Made by a program: the position numbers and the translations under genes. The notes beneath the pieces were generated by a model that searched no databases, was not told the DNA's origin, and was given only the letters and a program-made list of their open reading frames with translations. 34,130 nucleotides of DNA from an uncultured Lachnospiraceae bacterium (GTDB lineage: Bacteria > Bacillota > Clostridia > Lachnospirales > Lachnospiraceae). The stretch spans positions 1 to 34,130 of the forward strand of contig CANQQG010000025.1 of the NCBI GenBank assembly GCA_947625875.1. Reading direction: 5' to 3'. Each line of letters begins with the position of its first letter. Position 1 is the first letter of the stretch. Of the stretch, positions 18,239-26,070 are shown piece by piece.

Positions 18239-18251
18239 AGAAACGCCTTGA

Positions 18252-18270
18252 CAGTTTATATTTTCATGCA
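18252..18270 (-). promoter_or_regulatory. Possible relic LytTR operator
   Basis: The TTTTCATGCA end matches the corresponding end of the operator at 21916-21934; about 13 of 19 bases agree. A TATTAT -10-like element follows 26 bases later, close to the 30-31-base offset of the intact sites. It lies before a decayed LytTR regulator stub, which fits a paralogous locus. This is a weak single site. Confidence 0.3.
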
Positions 18271-18331
18271 CAGGATAAAAGCAGCAGGGGTTTTTTATTA
18301 TAGATGAAGCAGGAAATATTAAAAGGTTCAG

Positions 18332-18430
18332 ATGGACAAAATTGCATACGATAAAGATGGAAAAATATTTACCAGGCCGAGAGATGAGGCTATGGAAAAA
18401 GACATATCTGCACTGGCTGAAAGGAATTGA
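18332..18430 (+). CDS. 32-residue open frame, possibly a gene tail
   Basis: The frame reads MDKIAYDKDGKIFTRPRDE... to TGA, two bases before the ATG of the regulator stub. It is hydrophilic and has no pheromone-like features. It may be the tail of a lost gene or a small coupled peptide. Function is unknown. Confidence 0.25.
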   Translation: MDKIAYDKDGKIFTRPRDEAMEKDISALAERN

Positions 18431-18432
18431 CC

Positions 18433-18489
18433 ATGTACAGGATTGGAATTTGTGATGACGATCAGATTTTATGCTCTGTTACAGAATGA
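18433..18489 (+). pseudogene. LytTR-type response regulator stub
   Basis: Nineteen codons, MYRIGICDDDQILCSVTE, carry the first strand and the acidic DDD triad of a receiver domain, then a TGA. Nothing recognisable of the remaining receiver or a DNA-binding domain follows. It is the front of a regulator gene that was deleted. Confidence 0.65.
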
Positions 18490-18546
18490 TTTGCAAAAGG
18501 AAATCGAATTCGTCCGGAAGAATGGCATTGCAGAATCTGTACAACG

Positions 18547-18934
18547 ATGATCAGCCATATTTCTTATCCGACCGAAGCAAAGGAGATTGCTTTTGACCGA
18601 AAACAGACTTTATTGCTGTTGGTGATTCCCGCAATGAACGTCATTATATTGAGCGTACTGATGCTGGGAGAGATGGAGAAAATATTTGCCGTATTAATCA
18701 GCGGCTGTATGTTAATGATCCATATCAGTGTATTTTATCTCTGCCTTATTTTTAAATATCTGCAATATCTGTCAAAAGATGGACAGCGGAAGAACGGATT
18801 TATTGGAAACGACAAAGAAAGATAAAGGGAATCATGGGATAGGACTTAAAAATGTGCGGAGAATTGTGGAAAAGCATCATGGAGAGATTGCGTTTTTGTA
18901 TGAAAATGGTTTTTTGGGTATTGTCTTGTTATAA
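18547..18934 (+). pseudogene. GHKL sensor kinase, internally deleted
   Basis: The first part has two hydrophobic segments (TLLLLVIPAMNVIILSVLML and a second near VLISGCMLMIHISVFYLCL), as in AgrC/LytS-like kinases. Another frame then supplies the ATP-binding G-box GNHGIGLKNVRRIVEKHHG and ends FLGIVLL. The histidine phosphoacceptor and N-box regions between them are missing, and the joint near 18780-18810 changes frame. Together with the regulator stub this is a dead two-component locus, similar in type to the intact pair at 19798-21836. Sequence 18935-19076 after it has no recognisable gene. Confidence 0.7.
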
Positions 18935-19076
18935 TGAAACAAAAACGATTCCGTCAACTGTCCCAAATGGAAGAGGATATTGGCGCCGGATTGTTTCACA
19001 GAGTCATAAGGGAAATTGTTTTCTGTCAGAACGGATTAAGGATTTCAGCAAAAAAGATGGATGGGAGGCGTCAGGA

Positions 19077-19394
19077 ATGTCTGACTTTACGAAAAATGAT
19101 AATGCTTCAATGAATAGATATCCCGAAAGTATATCAGAGATGACACAGAGTGTTCAGGGAATATGCACAGGCAACTATTCAAATGATGAATTGAGATTTG
19201 TTGTTTTTTGCATAGAAAGCCTTGCGGAGGATATGAATGTTGATCCGGTAATTGTGCACGATGCCTTGACAAAGGAGAGCGATATCGTTGATCAGTATAT
19301 TATCCCCTGTTATGAAACGCTTCACACGCAAGGGAAAGAATATATTGTTGAGAATCTAAAAGAAGTGATGGCGGAAAGAGGGATTGTGTTATGA
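19077..19394 (+). CDS. DUF3791 domain protein
   Basis: This 105-residue protein starts at ATG 19077 behind GGGAGG. Its core DELRFVVFCIESLAEDMNV ... LTKESDIVDQYIIPCYETLHTQGKEYIVENL is the DUF3791 pattern. These small helical proteins are common in gut Clostridia and usually precede a DUF3990 gene, in an arrangement that looks like toxin-antitoxin or mobile-element cargo. The stop overlaps the next start (ATGA), showing coupling. The N-terminal 35 residues are Ser/Asn/Met-rich and less conserved. The biochemical role of the family is not established. Confidence 0.8.
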   Translation: MSDFTKNDNASMNRYPESISEMTQSVQGICTGNYSNDELRFVVFCIESLAEDMNVDPVIVHDALTKESDIVDQYIIPCYETLHTQGKEYIVENLKEVMAERGIVL

Positions 19395-19486
19395 GGGTGT
19401 ATCATGGCTCTTATGTAGAGGTGGCAAAACCGGATATTATACATTCGAGAAAAATGGTTGCATTTGAAAGGAGTTATTCATTATGA
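19391..19486 (+). pseudogene. DUF3990 remnant
   Basis: It starts MRVYHGSYVEVAKPDIIHSR, the conserved opening of DUF3990 proteins, which have a predicted ADP-ribosyltransferase-like fold. It then ends after 31 codons, against about 150 or more in full members. Both its start and its stop overlap neighbouring genes by four bases, so the deletion removed the middle and kept the translational coupling. It has lost the putative enzyme core. Confidence 0.75.
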
Positions 19487-19698
19487 GAGCGAACCGGACT
19501 TTGTTACAGATGAAATATGCGAGAATCATTCCTCTTTTTGCGGAGAAAGTCGGCATTAACACAAGGCAGGCATTAGATTTTTTTTATCATTCTATGGAAT
19601 ATCAACTGCTTAGGGAGGGAGTGTCTGACCTGCATTGTATGGACGAAGATTATCTTGCAGAAGACCTGGCAGATGAATGGAGAGAAAGGAAAAATTAA
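19483..19698 (+). CDS. DUF3791-type small protein
   Basis: This 71-residue protein contains ARIIPLFAEKVGINTRQALDFFYHS, then LLREGVSDLHCMDEDYLAEDL, the second common form of DUF3791. AAAGGAG precedes the ATG. It overlaps the DUF3990 remnant stop by four bases and is the last gene before a bidirectional terminator. It may have been the partner of the DUF3990 protein; with that gene broken its present role is unclear. Confidence 0.75.
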   Translation: MRANRTLLQMKYARIIPLFAEKVGINTRQALDFFYHSMEYQLLREGVSDLHCMDEDYLAEDLADEWRERKN

Positions 19699-19729
19699 TC
19701 AGTCAGACATTTGCCTGACGCAGGCACAC

Positions 19730-19764
19730 AAACGGCTCCGCCAATATACTGGCGGAGCCGTTTT
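19730..19764. terminator. Bidirectional intrinsic terminator
   Basis: AAACGGCTCCGCC and its exact complement GGCGGAGCCGTTT flank an 8-base loop, with T-runs on both outer sides. It serves the DUF3791 cluster on the plus strand and the kinase gene on the minus strand. Confidence 0.92.
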
Positions 19765-19797
19765 CGCAAAGTTATTTACAGTATGACGCCCTTAAGC

Positions 19798-21123
19798 TCA
19801 TGTCGTTTCATATCCTTCCTGCCGTTTTAAAGTAAGGATCGTATGAAACGTCAGCGTATCGGCATGGTAATATATCTGCATAGCTCCATTATATTTGGCG
19901 ACGATTTTGCGAATGCTTTTCAGCCCGAAACCATGATTATGGCTGCGGGGGATACGGATTGTCGGCTCGCCGTTTTCCCTTATGAAAGGATCTGTCCGGC
20001 AGGAGTTAATGACGGTCAAAACGGTAAAGGGCGTTTTTTCTTTTCTGCCGGCGCTGATCTCTATAAATGCCTCCGGAATGTCTTTCGCCGCCTGCACCGC
20101 ATTGTCGAGCAGATTGCAGAATAAGGAAGTCAGGTCATTGTCGGCAATAAAATCTGTCGTTCCGCTCCGTATATCGGCGTGAAAAGCGATGTGGCTGTCT
20201 GTACACTGCCGCATATAGCGGCATAAAATGGCATTCAGCATTTCATGCTCGCACAGCCGGGCGGACTCTTTTAAGTCAGAAGAACGGATCAGCCGGTGCA
20301 GATACGCGTCGATTTTATCATGCTCTTTCTGCCGGTTCAGCATGTCAATGGAATGCAGATGCTTCTTGATATCGTGGATTAAAATGCGCTGGTTTTCGTT
20401 CTGCAGACGGAGCATTTCATAATATTCAGCAGAGTCAGACTCCTTTTGGAGCAGCAATTGCATCTGCGTAAATTCCATGCTTTTTTTCAGGTTGTACCGG
20501 TTGATGCCAAAGACAAGCAGATTGCTGATCAATAGGAAAAAGGCGCTCAGCGTGACCATTCCCTCAAAAAGAGGAGAGAGCGGGAACGCGTCACTGACGC
20601 TTACCAGCGTAAGCATGATAAAGACGGATGCGATGGGAATGAAGATCAGAAGCAGGACGGATCTGTCTTGCTTCTGGTTGTATGCCTGCTGTCCTTTGAA
20701 CAAATGGATCAGGATATATACAATGGTAAAGAATATCATTTTGCTGAAAATAATAAAAATGACCATATCCTCCGGCTGTCCGGATTCTGTAAGGGAATGG
20801 GGCGAAAAACTTTTCATCGCGCTGTAAACGATCAGTTCACACATTCCCATAACACCGGCAATTACAGCGGAGTGAAACAGCGCAGTATACCATTTGAGGT
20901 CATACATGGTAAGCAGGAACATAAAATTCATGACAAAATATAAGGCCATATTCAGCCACGTATATTTTAGAAGAGATACGGCAAACAGCGCAAAATAAAA
21001 AAGGAAAAGCGTTGCAAACAGTATCCCCTGTCTGCGTCTGGCAGTAAAAAGGTTTGAGGAATATTGCCACAGGATCACCGCCTCTGTCACAAAAGTAAAA
21101 AATAACATTACCGTATTGATCAT
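19798..21123 (-). CDS. AgrC/LytS-like sensor histidine kinase (GHKL)
   Basis: This 441-residue membrane kinase has five or six hydrophobic segments in its first ~210 residues and a cytoplasmic linker helix (EFTQMQLLLQKESDSAEYY). The phosphoacceptor block is LIHDIKKHLHSID with His250, the N-box is NLLDNAVQAA from 337, and the G-box is HGFGLKSIRKIV. This is the HPK10/GHKL class that pairs with LytTR regulators in peptide or cell-envelope sensing. It lies 5 bases after the regulator on the minus strand and is co-transcribed with it. The input signal is unknown; the divergent lipoprotein/ABC unit suggests an antimicrobial peptide or envelope cue. Confidence 0.9.
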   Translation of the reverse strand: MINTVMLFFTFVTEAVILWQYSSNLFTARRRQGILFATLFLFYFALFAVSLLKYTWLNMALYFVMNFMFLLTMYDLKWYTALFHSAVIAGVMGMCELIVYSAMKSFSPHSLTESGQPEDMVIFIIFSKMIFFTIVYILIHLFKGQQAYNQKQDRSVLLLIFIPIASVFIMLTLVSVSDAFPLSPLFEGMVTLSAFFLLISNLLVFGINRYNLKKSMEFTQMQLLLQKESDSAEYYEMLRLQNENQRILIHDIKKHLHSIDMLNRQKEHDKIDAYLHRLIRSSDLKESARLCEHEMLNAILCRYMRQCTDSHIAFHADIRSGTTDFIADNDLTSLFCNLLDNAVQAAKDIPEAFIEISAGRKEKTPFTVLTVINSCRTDPFIRENGEPTIRIPRSHNHGFGLKSIRKIVAKYNGAMQIYYHADTLTFHTILTLKRQEGYETT

Positions 21124-21128
21124 CTGAT

Positions 21129-21836
21129 TTACCTCGTGCTTTCCAGATAGAGAAGGTAGGCTTCTTTAAACGCGCTGTATTTTCTTTTTGTCAGATAGGC
21201 GTGGATTTGGCCGTCCGCCATATTGACAAGGGTGTGGTCAAAATCTGTGATATGTTCAAAGTTGACAATGAAGCTGCGGTGCGTCTGGAAAAAACAGTTT
21301 TTCGGGAGCAGCTTCAACCAGCGCTGCATATTATGGACAGATGCAAAGTCGCCCGCTGTGGTATGCGCGATCACTTTTCTTGCCTGCGCTTCTATTGCGA
21401 TGACAGCGGAGGCGGGCAGCGTGCGCACACCCTGTTTCGTTTCGATCGGGATTTTGACGGTCATGGAGTGATACAGGTCAACGGCGTCTTTCATATTCCG
21501 GAAAAACCGCTGCTTGTCCAATGGCTTTGACAGATAGCGGAACACATGGAAACGCATTGCCTCGTCAAGATATTCGGAATAAGAAGTCACAATAAAAATG
21601 ATAATGTCGCTGTTTGCCTTTTTTAACTCGTTTCCCACATAGATCCCATTCATTCCGGGCATTTCGATGTCAAGAAAAAGGAGATCTTTTTCGCCCTCGT
21701 CAGAGAGCAGCGATTCCCCGTCAGAAAAACAGACAGGCTCCGGACATTTCACATGGATCTTTTCAAAAAATTCTTTACAGTATGCTTTCAGTTGTTCGAT
21801 CATCAAAGGATCGTCGTCACAGATCAGTATTCGCAT
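21129..21836 (-). CDS. LytTR-family response regulator
   Basis: This 235-residue protein opens MRILICDDDPLMIEQL with acidic D7-D9; the phosphoacceptor is Asp56 in DLLFLDIEMPGMNG, and YLSKP carries the conserved Lys. The C-terminal half is a LytTR DNA-binding domain, with VIAIEAQARKVIAHT, FFQTHRSFIVNFEHI and a final basic TKRKYSAFKEAYL. It should activate genes by binding repeats just upstream of promoters. It is the first gene of the minus-strand pair and diverges from the lipoprotein gene. Matching 19-bp sites lie in the shared spacer, so it probably controls itself and the transporter. Confidence 0.93.
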   Translation of the reverse strand: MRILICDDDPLMIEQLKAYCKEFFEKIHVKCPEPVCFSDGESLLSDEGEKDLLFLDIEMPGMNGIYVGNELKKANSDIIIFIVTSYSEYLDEAMRFHVFRYLSKPLDKQRFFRNMKDAVDLYHSMTVKIPIETKQGVRTLPASAVIAIEAQARKVIAHTTAGDFASVHNMQRWLKLLPKNCFFQTHRSFIVNFEHITDFDHTLVNMADGQIHAYLTKRKYSAFKEAYLLYLESTR

Positions 21837-21879
21837 ATTACCCTCATTTACAGTTTGCCGACCGATAAATTATAAAATG

Positions 21880-21885
21880 ATTATA
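21880..21885 (-). promoter_or_regulatory. -10 box of the regulator-kinase operon
   Basis: On the minus strand TATAAT lies 44 bases before the regulator ATG and 31 bases beyond the TGCA end of the 21916-21934 site. The -35 region is poor, consistent with an activator-dependent promoter. Confidence 0.6.
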
Positions 21886-21915
21886 TCATATGGGAGGCGG
21901 GGAATATATAGAAAC

Positions 21916-21934
21916 TGCATGAAAAGACATTTTT
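21916..21934 (-). promoter_or_regulatory. Probable LytTR operator, regulator side
   Basis: This is one half of a matching pair. It agrees with the 21988-22006 site at 16 of 19 bases when one is inverted (TGCAyGAAAmGACAyTTTT). Its TGCA end points at the minus-strand promoter. Confidence 0.6.
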
Positions 21935-21987
21935 TTGCGGATTTTGGGAAAACCCTGCATCTTCAAAAAACTGACCAAAAAAAGGGG

Positions 21988-22006
21988 AAAAGTGTCGTTT
22001 CGTGCA
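21988..22006 (+). promoter_or_regulatory. Probable LytTR operator, transporter side
   Basis: This is the inverted mate of the 21916-21934 site. Its TGCA end lies 7 bases before a TTGAAA -35 element and 30 bases before GATAAT, a typical activator position. Confidence 0.6.
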
Positions 22007-22013
22007 GGAAGGG

Positions 22014-22041
22014 TTGAAAGCAGGACAAAAATATGGATAAT
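22014..22041 (+). promoter_or_regulatory. Promoter of the lipoprotein-ABC operon
   Basis: TTGAAA and GATAAT are separated by 16 bases, 65 bases before the lipoprotein ATG. The promoter sits directly downstream of the operator at 21988-22006. Confidence 0.55.
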
Positions 22042-22105
22042 CGGAATTTTCATTGATTTCACAGAGACGCCTGTGGATCAAAAAATTCGACGAGGAGGAT
22101 TTGGC

Positions 22106-23266
22106 ATGGAAGGCGCAAAAAGAAAAGTTACTGCAATGGGCCTGTGCATGATGATATTTTTGTGTTTGCTGGCAGGCTGCGGGGACAGGGAAAACACGCG
22201 GGATCATGTCCCGGGCTTTGGAACGGCGGAAAGCAGGACGGCCCAGGAGGATTCGTCTGATGACGTATCTTTTCCGGCGCGTTATGAAAATACCATTGAA
22301 AATGTCAGCTTCGACATGGATATCGTAATTGATGCGGATCTGTCAGAGGAAACTCCTGTTATTGCAAAAGCCCGGATGAAAAAAGCGGACGCGGGGCAGG
22401 CGTTTGATCTGTTATTCAGCGATAATGATACTTATGATACCTACGAGTATGAGGAAAAAGACGAGTATGGGAAGAAAGTAAAAACGGGAACATATGTGAG
22501 CCCGGAGGAAACAACCTTGTCCTATGGACCGGTTTCCAGCCAGATGACCTATATGAGGAGGACGTCAATGCGATACATACGGAGCGCGTTTGTGCTGGAC
22601 GAGGAAGATGAACGGTACAATGCCGACCTGTTTTCCAAAGAGGGACAATTATCTTTTATGGATCGCAAAGACGCATTGCAGATCGTGAGCGACGCCCTGA
22701 CGAAAATCAATATGCAATTTGAATATGATTCTGCGGGATATGCGCTGGATTATGCGAATATGCAGTCACAGGAATATCATGAAGATATGGACGGCAAGAT
22801 CGACCGCGCGCAGTATAAGGAAAGCTGGTCGGTTGAAGACGAAGGGTATTATTTTTGTATCCATGAAAGATACAGGGGACTGCCGCTTTACCATGTATAC
22901 GCGGAAATTTTTTCGGACGTCTCAGACGCGAACGCGCCGGTGCAGGCCTTTGTGTCGAAAAACGGGATAGAATATCTGGAGATTGAAAAAGTGTTTGATG
23001 TTTCAGAGGAAAAAACAGGGATCCGTTTGCTTCCCATCGGTGACATCGCAAAAACAGCCGCAGATAAGTATGCGCAGATTCTTGGAAACGCGACTTATGA
23101 AATGACAAATGCAGAATTGTATTACTACGTCGATCTGTCGTCGGGAATGGGAATCTACGACGTCAAACCGGTGTGGATCATAAAGGGAATTGAGAGATCG
23201 GGGGAGACACAGCAGGCGGTTCAGGTAATTATTGATGCGCAGACAGCAAAGGAGATCGTGCCTTGA
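22106..23266 (+). CDS. Lipoprotein of a LytTR-linked ABC export locus
   Basis: This 386-residue protein has a signal sequence MGLCMMIFLCLLAGCGD with the LAGC lipobox, so it should be lipid-anchored outside the membrane. ATG 22106 is chosen because GAGGAGG precedes it; the frame is open farther upstream. The mature part is acidic and contains YYYVDLSSGMGIYDVKPVW and QAVQVIIDAQTAKEIV near the end, resembling the two-repeat fold of YycH/YycI or PepSY-like extracellular proteins. The stop overlaps the next gene. It may sense or bind the exported or toxic compound and pass information to the kinase; that is inference. Confidence 0.8.
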   Translation: MEGAKRKVTAMGLCMMIFLCLLAGCGDRENTRDHVPGFGTAESRTAQEDSSDDVSFPARYENTIENVSFDMDIVIDADLSEETPVIAKARMKKADAGQAFDLLFSDNDTYDTYEYEEKDEYGKKVKTGTYVSPEETTLSYGPVSSQMTYMRRTSMRYIRSAFVLDEEDERYNADLFSKEGQLSFMDRKDALQIVSDALTKINMQFEYDSAGYALDYANMQSQEYHEDMDGKIDRAQYKESWSVEDEGYYFCIHERYRGLPLYHVYAEIFSDVSDANAPVQAFVSKNGIEYLEIEKVFDVSEEKTGIRLLPIGDIAKTAADKYAQILGNATYEMTNAELYYYVDLSSGMGIYDVKPVWIIKGIERSGETQQAVQVIIDAQTAKEIVP

Positions 23267-24045
23267 AAAAATTATTTTGTTATCTGAAAGCAGACCTGAA
23301 ACGGTCGCTATGCTCCGTAAAGTTCCCGCTGTCGGTTATTTTGTCCGTAGGCGTATTATTGCTTGCGACGCGGGAAGGAATTGCATTAGACTCCGATGTG
23401 CTATATGTTTTTTCCATTGTCATGTATGGGATGCCCGCAATGATGATATTGGTGTGCGGAGCGATTGTTTTTGCAGACAGCCTTTGTGAGGATATGTAAC
23501 ATAAATATGCGCTGCAGCAGGTGATCCGGGGAGATTTGAAAACATATGTGACGGCAAGGCTTCTGAGCATTTTTTGCGCGACGATCCTTTCAACGGCTCT
23601 GGGCGTCTTTCTGTTTGCCGGTTTGCTGCATATCCGTCTGCCATGGGCCGACAGAGCCGGTTTGCAGTATGACCATATCATTCACGCCGGCGGACTGCGG
23701 ATTTTTTTGACGCATGGGATGTACCCGGCGTATTATTTCTGCTATGGGCTTCAGTATGGCGCGCTGGTCGGGATTATGGCTGTATGGGCAGCCTGCCTTT
23801 CCATATACGTGCCAAACCGGATGCTTGTATTGTCTGCGCCAATGATCCTTTACTATTTTATGGATTACGCGCTGGCGGAACTTTCATCGGGAGCGCTGAG
23901 TATGGGCCTGATATTTTCGCCTTCCAACAATCTCTTTTTAAATGACCTGTTGTCTGTGTTATTGGTGATCGGCATAGCTTTCGTGAATTTATGTCTGGCC
24001 GGAAAGATGATGCTCATAAGTTTAAGAGGTAAGATCTATGGATAA
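23263..24045 (+). pseudogene. ABC-2-like permease with an in-frame stop
   Basis: A TTG start overlaps the lipoprotein stop. The frame reads MKKLFCYLKADLKRSL and a membrane segment, then stops at TAA 23497-23499 within FADSLCEDM*HKYALQQVIRG. The same frame continues with four or five more hydrophobic segments to 24045, giving about 260 residues in all. One base change (for example GAA to TAA) would explain it. The class is an ABC-2-like multi-pass permease. Either it is a point-mutated pseudogene, or a read error, or the second part is separately translated from within. It partners with the next permease and the ATPase. Confidence 0.75.
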
Positions 24046-24886
24046 AGGGAAATGTATATGGCATGATATCGTCAGCAATTTTTTCAGCAAGCGGCTCGCG
24101 GTATTTTGTGTTTTTCAGTTCAGTGTCCTGCACTATTATATCAGTACGGTCAGACATTTTTCCGCTGTGGCGGATTATCCGGCGTCGCCGTGGATCCTGC
24201 CTTTTATCGGGCAAAATGTCTACTGCTTATTTGTTTATGGGATCTCTGTCGTTTACTTCTATTCCAATATACCGTTTCTGCAGAGACACGAGATGTACGT
24301 GCTGATGAGGCAGGGGAGAATCCGGTGGGCAGTTGCCAAAGCGCTGCGGATCTGCATATCGGCGGTCATGCTTTCGGCCACTGAATTTGCGCTGAGTGTG
24401 CTGCTGTTGCTGCCTCGGATAGAATGTACTGTGGAATGGGGACGGTTATATGATTCCCTCGCCATGACAGACGCCGGATCGGAGCATGGGGTAAAACTGT
24501 TTTTTTCTTATGAGCTGATCAATGAAAACAGCGCGGTAAAGACGGCATTGATTTTCGGGATTGTTTTATGCATTGCGACGGGACTGATCGGAATGGTCAT
24601 GTTTGTGTTGAGCATTTATATCAACCGGACGGCGGCGGTGGTGGCGGGAACTTTTTTTGCGGTATTGCCGGTCGTGTTTGCCAATTTATATTTATCCGAG
24701 GAGTGGATTGGCTTTATTTCCCCGCTTTCCTGGCTCGATCTGCTCCTGTTGTACGGGAAAGTATGTAAGCGGTTTTTGTCCTTTTCGCAGATCGTGCTGG
24801 CGGCGGCTATTCTGCTGCCTGCTTTGTCTGCCGTTTCGCTGATGGGAATACAGGCAAAAGATTTAAGCTGGACAAATGAGGAGTGA
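24038..24886 (+). CDS. ABC transporter permease
   Basis: This 282-residue integral membrane protein has about six hydrophobic segments, including QNVYCLFVYGISVVYFYSN, ALIFGIVLCIATGLIGMVMF and IVLAAAILLPALSAVSLMG. It has no large soluble domain, which is usual for the permeases of small ABC-2-like exporters. The ATG overlaps the end of the first permease frame by 8 bases and is preceded by AAGAGG. It would form the membrane channel with the first permease and be powered by the ATPase that follows. The substrate is unknown; regulation by a LytTR pair suggests peptide or antibiotic efflux. Confidence 0.78.
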   Translation: MDKGKCIWHDIVSNFFSKRLAVFCVFQFSVLHYYISTVRHFSAVADYPASPWILPFIGQNVYCLFVYGISVVYFYSNIPFLQRHEMYVLMRQGRIRWAVAKALRICISAVMLSATEFALSVLLLLPRIECTVEWGRLYDSLAMTDAGSEHGVKLFFSYELINENSAVKTALIFGIVLCIATGLIGMVMFVLSIYINRTAAVVAGTFFAVLPVVFANLYLSEEWIGFISPLSWLDLLLLYGKVCKRFLSFSQIVLAAAILLPALSAVSLMGIQAKDLSWTNEE

Positions 24887-24934
24887 TGGCGTAAACACAA
24901 GGCGAATGAAAGTTCGCATGGAATGGAGCATGGT

Positions 24935-25585
24935 ATGAAAAAACAGGAAAAAGGCATCAAGGTCACAGATGTGAGTAAATCGTTTGGAAAAATCAAGGTA
25001 CTTGACCATGTCAGCATGGAGTGTCATTCGGGAGGGATCACCGGCATTGTCGGGAGAAACGGCGCGGGAAAAACCGTACTGTTTAAGATACTGTGCGGCT
25101 TGCTGTCCGCGGATTCGGGAGAGATCATCGTGAATGGCGTTCCGAGAAAAAAGCAGCCGGAAATATTGAAATCGGCAGGCATTATCATTGAAGAACCCGC
25201 TTTTTTGAGAAATGATTCCGGAATAAAAAATCTGGAGTATTTATATATGCTGAACCATAAAAGCGATAAGCCGTATCTGGAAACGGTCATGGAAAGAGTG
25301 GGGCTTGACCCGCGGTCGAAAAAGTATGTGGGAAAATATTCGATGGGTATGCGCCAGCGACTGGTGATCGCGCAGGCGATCATGGAAGATCCGGACTTCC
25401 TGATACTGGACGAGCCGTTTAACGGGCTGGATAATCAGGGCGTGGCTGAAATGAGAAATATATTTCTTGAATTTAAGGAAGCGGGAAAAGTGATCCTGGT
25501 CGCAAGCCATAATGCGGAAGATATAAAAGTTCTCTGCGACCACGTCTGCTGTATGGAAGCCGGGAAGCTGAAAATGGTGAGATAA
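24935..25585 (+). CDS. ABC transporter ATP-binding protein
   Basis: This 216-residue nucleotide-binding subunit has Walker A GRNGAGKTVL, a signature YSMGMRQRL in place of the usual LSGGQ, Walker B FLILDEPFNGLDN, and a switch histidine in VASHNAED. ATG 24935 is chosen because GGAG sits 6 bases upstream; an earlier in-frame ATG at 24923 lacks a ribosome site. It is the last clear gene of the lipoprotein-permease-permease-ATPase operon. The short length and signature resemble the ATPases of lantibiotic-immunity and related exporters. No terminator was evident directly after it. Confidence 0.9.
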   Translation: MKKQEKGIKVTDVSKSFGKIKVLDHVSMECHSGGITGIVGRNGAGKTVLFKILCGLLSADSGEIIVNGVPRKKQPEILKSAGIIIEEPAFLRNDSGIKNLEYLYMLNHKSDKPYLETVMERVGLDPRSKKYVGKYSMGMRQRLVIAQAIMEDPDFLILDEPFNGLDNQGVAEMRNIFLEFKEAGKVILVASHNAEDIKVLCDHVCCMEAGKLKMVR

Positions 25586-25588
25586 TAT

Positions 25589-25789
25589 TTGGAACCATCA
25601 AAAATGGCGGGAGCGGGGAATTTGCTTACCGGCAGAAAATACCGGCTGCAAATAGATTTTGTCATATTGAAACTGAAAAAATGCGGCGTCTGCCTGATCG
25701 ATTCTAATTTTGTATTGGGCTATCTGGCAGCACTTAACTATGAAGAAGACAATTATCCATATAAAACGGTAGATGGCGGAAAGACATGA
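25589..25789 (+). CDS. Doubtful 66-codon open frame
   Basis: TTG-started frame three bases after the ATPase stop. It contains RLQIDFVILKLKKCGVCLIDSNF and NYEEDNYPYKTVDGGKT. I do not recognise a family and see no good ribosome site. The remainder of 25790-25955 shows no gene, only AT-rich sequence before the rpsL promoter. Confidence 0.25.
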   Translation: MEPSKMAGAGNLLTGRKYRLQIDFVILKLKKCGVCLIDSNFVLGYLAALNYEEDNYPYKTVDGGKT

Positions 25790-25955
25790 AACAGTGAAAA
25801 ACTGGCGGTGAAAGAGGAATCAGATGGAATGCCCTATTTCGCACAGAAAGGTTAAGAGACCCATAGAAAGGGTATTAGAATATGGCATAAATTTCGGGAA
25901 TCTGGAAAAAATATGGTGCAAAACAATAAAAATGGCTTTCATTTTAAAAATCTCC

Positions 25956-25984
25956 TTGACATTCTAAAAAACACTCTTTATAAT
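25956..25984 (+). promoter_or_regulatory. Consensus sigma-A promoter of the str operon
   Basis: TTGACA and TATAAT are exact consensus, 17 bases apart. A leader of about 80 bases precedes rpsL. A strong constitutive promoter fits a ribosomal operon. Confidence 0.93.
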
Positions 25985-26070
25985 GTTTTAGCGTGTGGGA
26001 GTGCATAAAGTGACAGATCTGGAAGTTTCTGCGCTGCCCATTGGTAAAGAAAATACAGGAGGTGAAAATA

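Noticed and set aside
18934..19104. An open frame starting MKQKRFRQLSQMEED as a separate gene
   Set aside because: It has no ribosome site, overlaps the DUF3791 start in another frame and shows no recognisable family.
23497..23499. TAA as a recoded codon
   Set aside because: TAA is not used for selenocysteine or pyrrolysine, and no recoding structure is visible. A point mutation is simpler.
26041..26070. An upstream start for rpsL
   Set aside because: AGGAGGTG is placed correctly for ATG 26071 and the protein then begins with the conserved S12 N-terminus.
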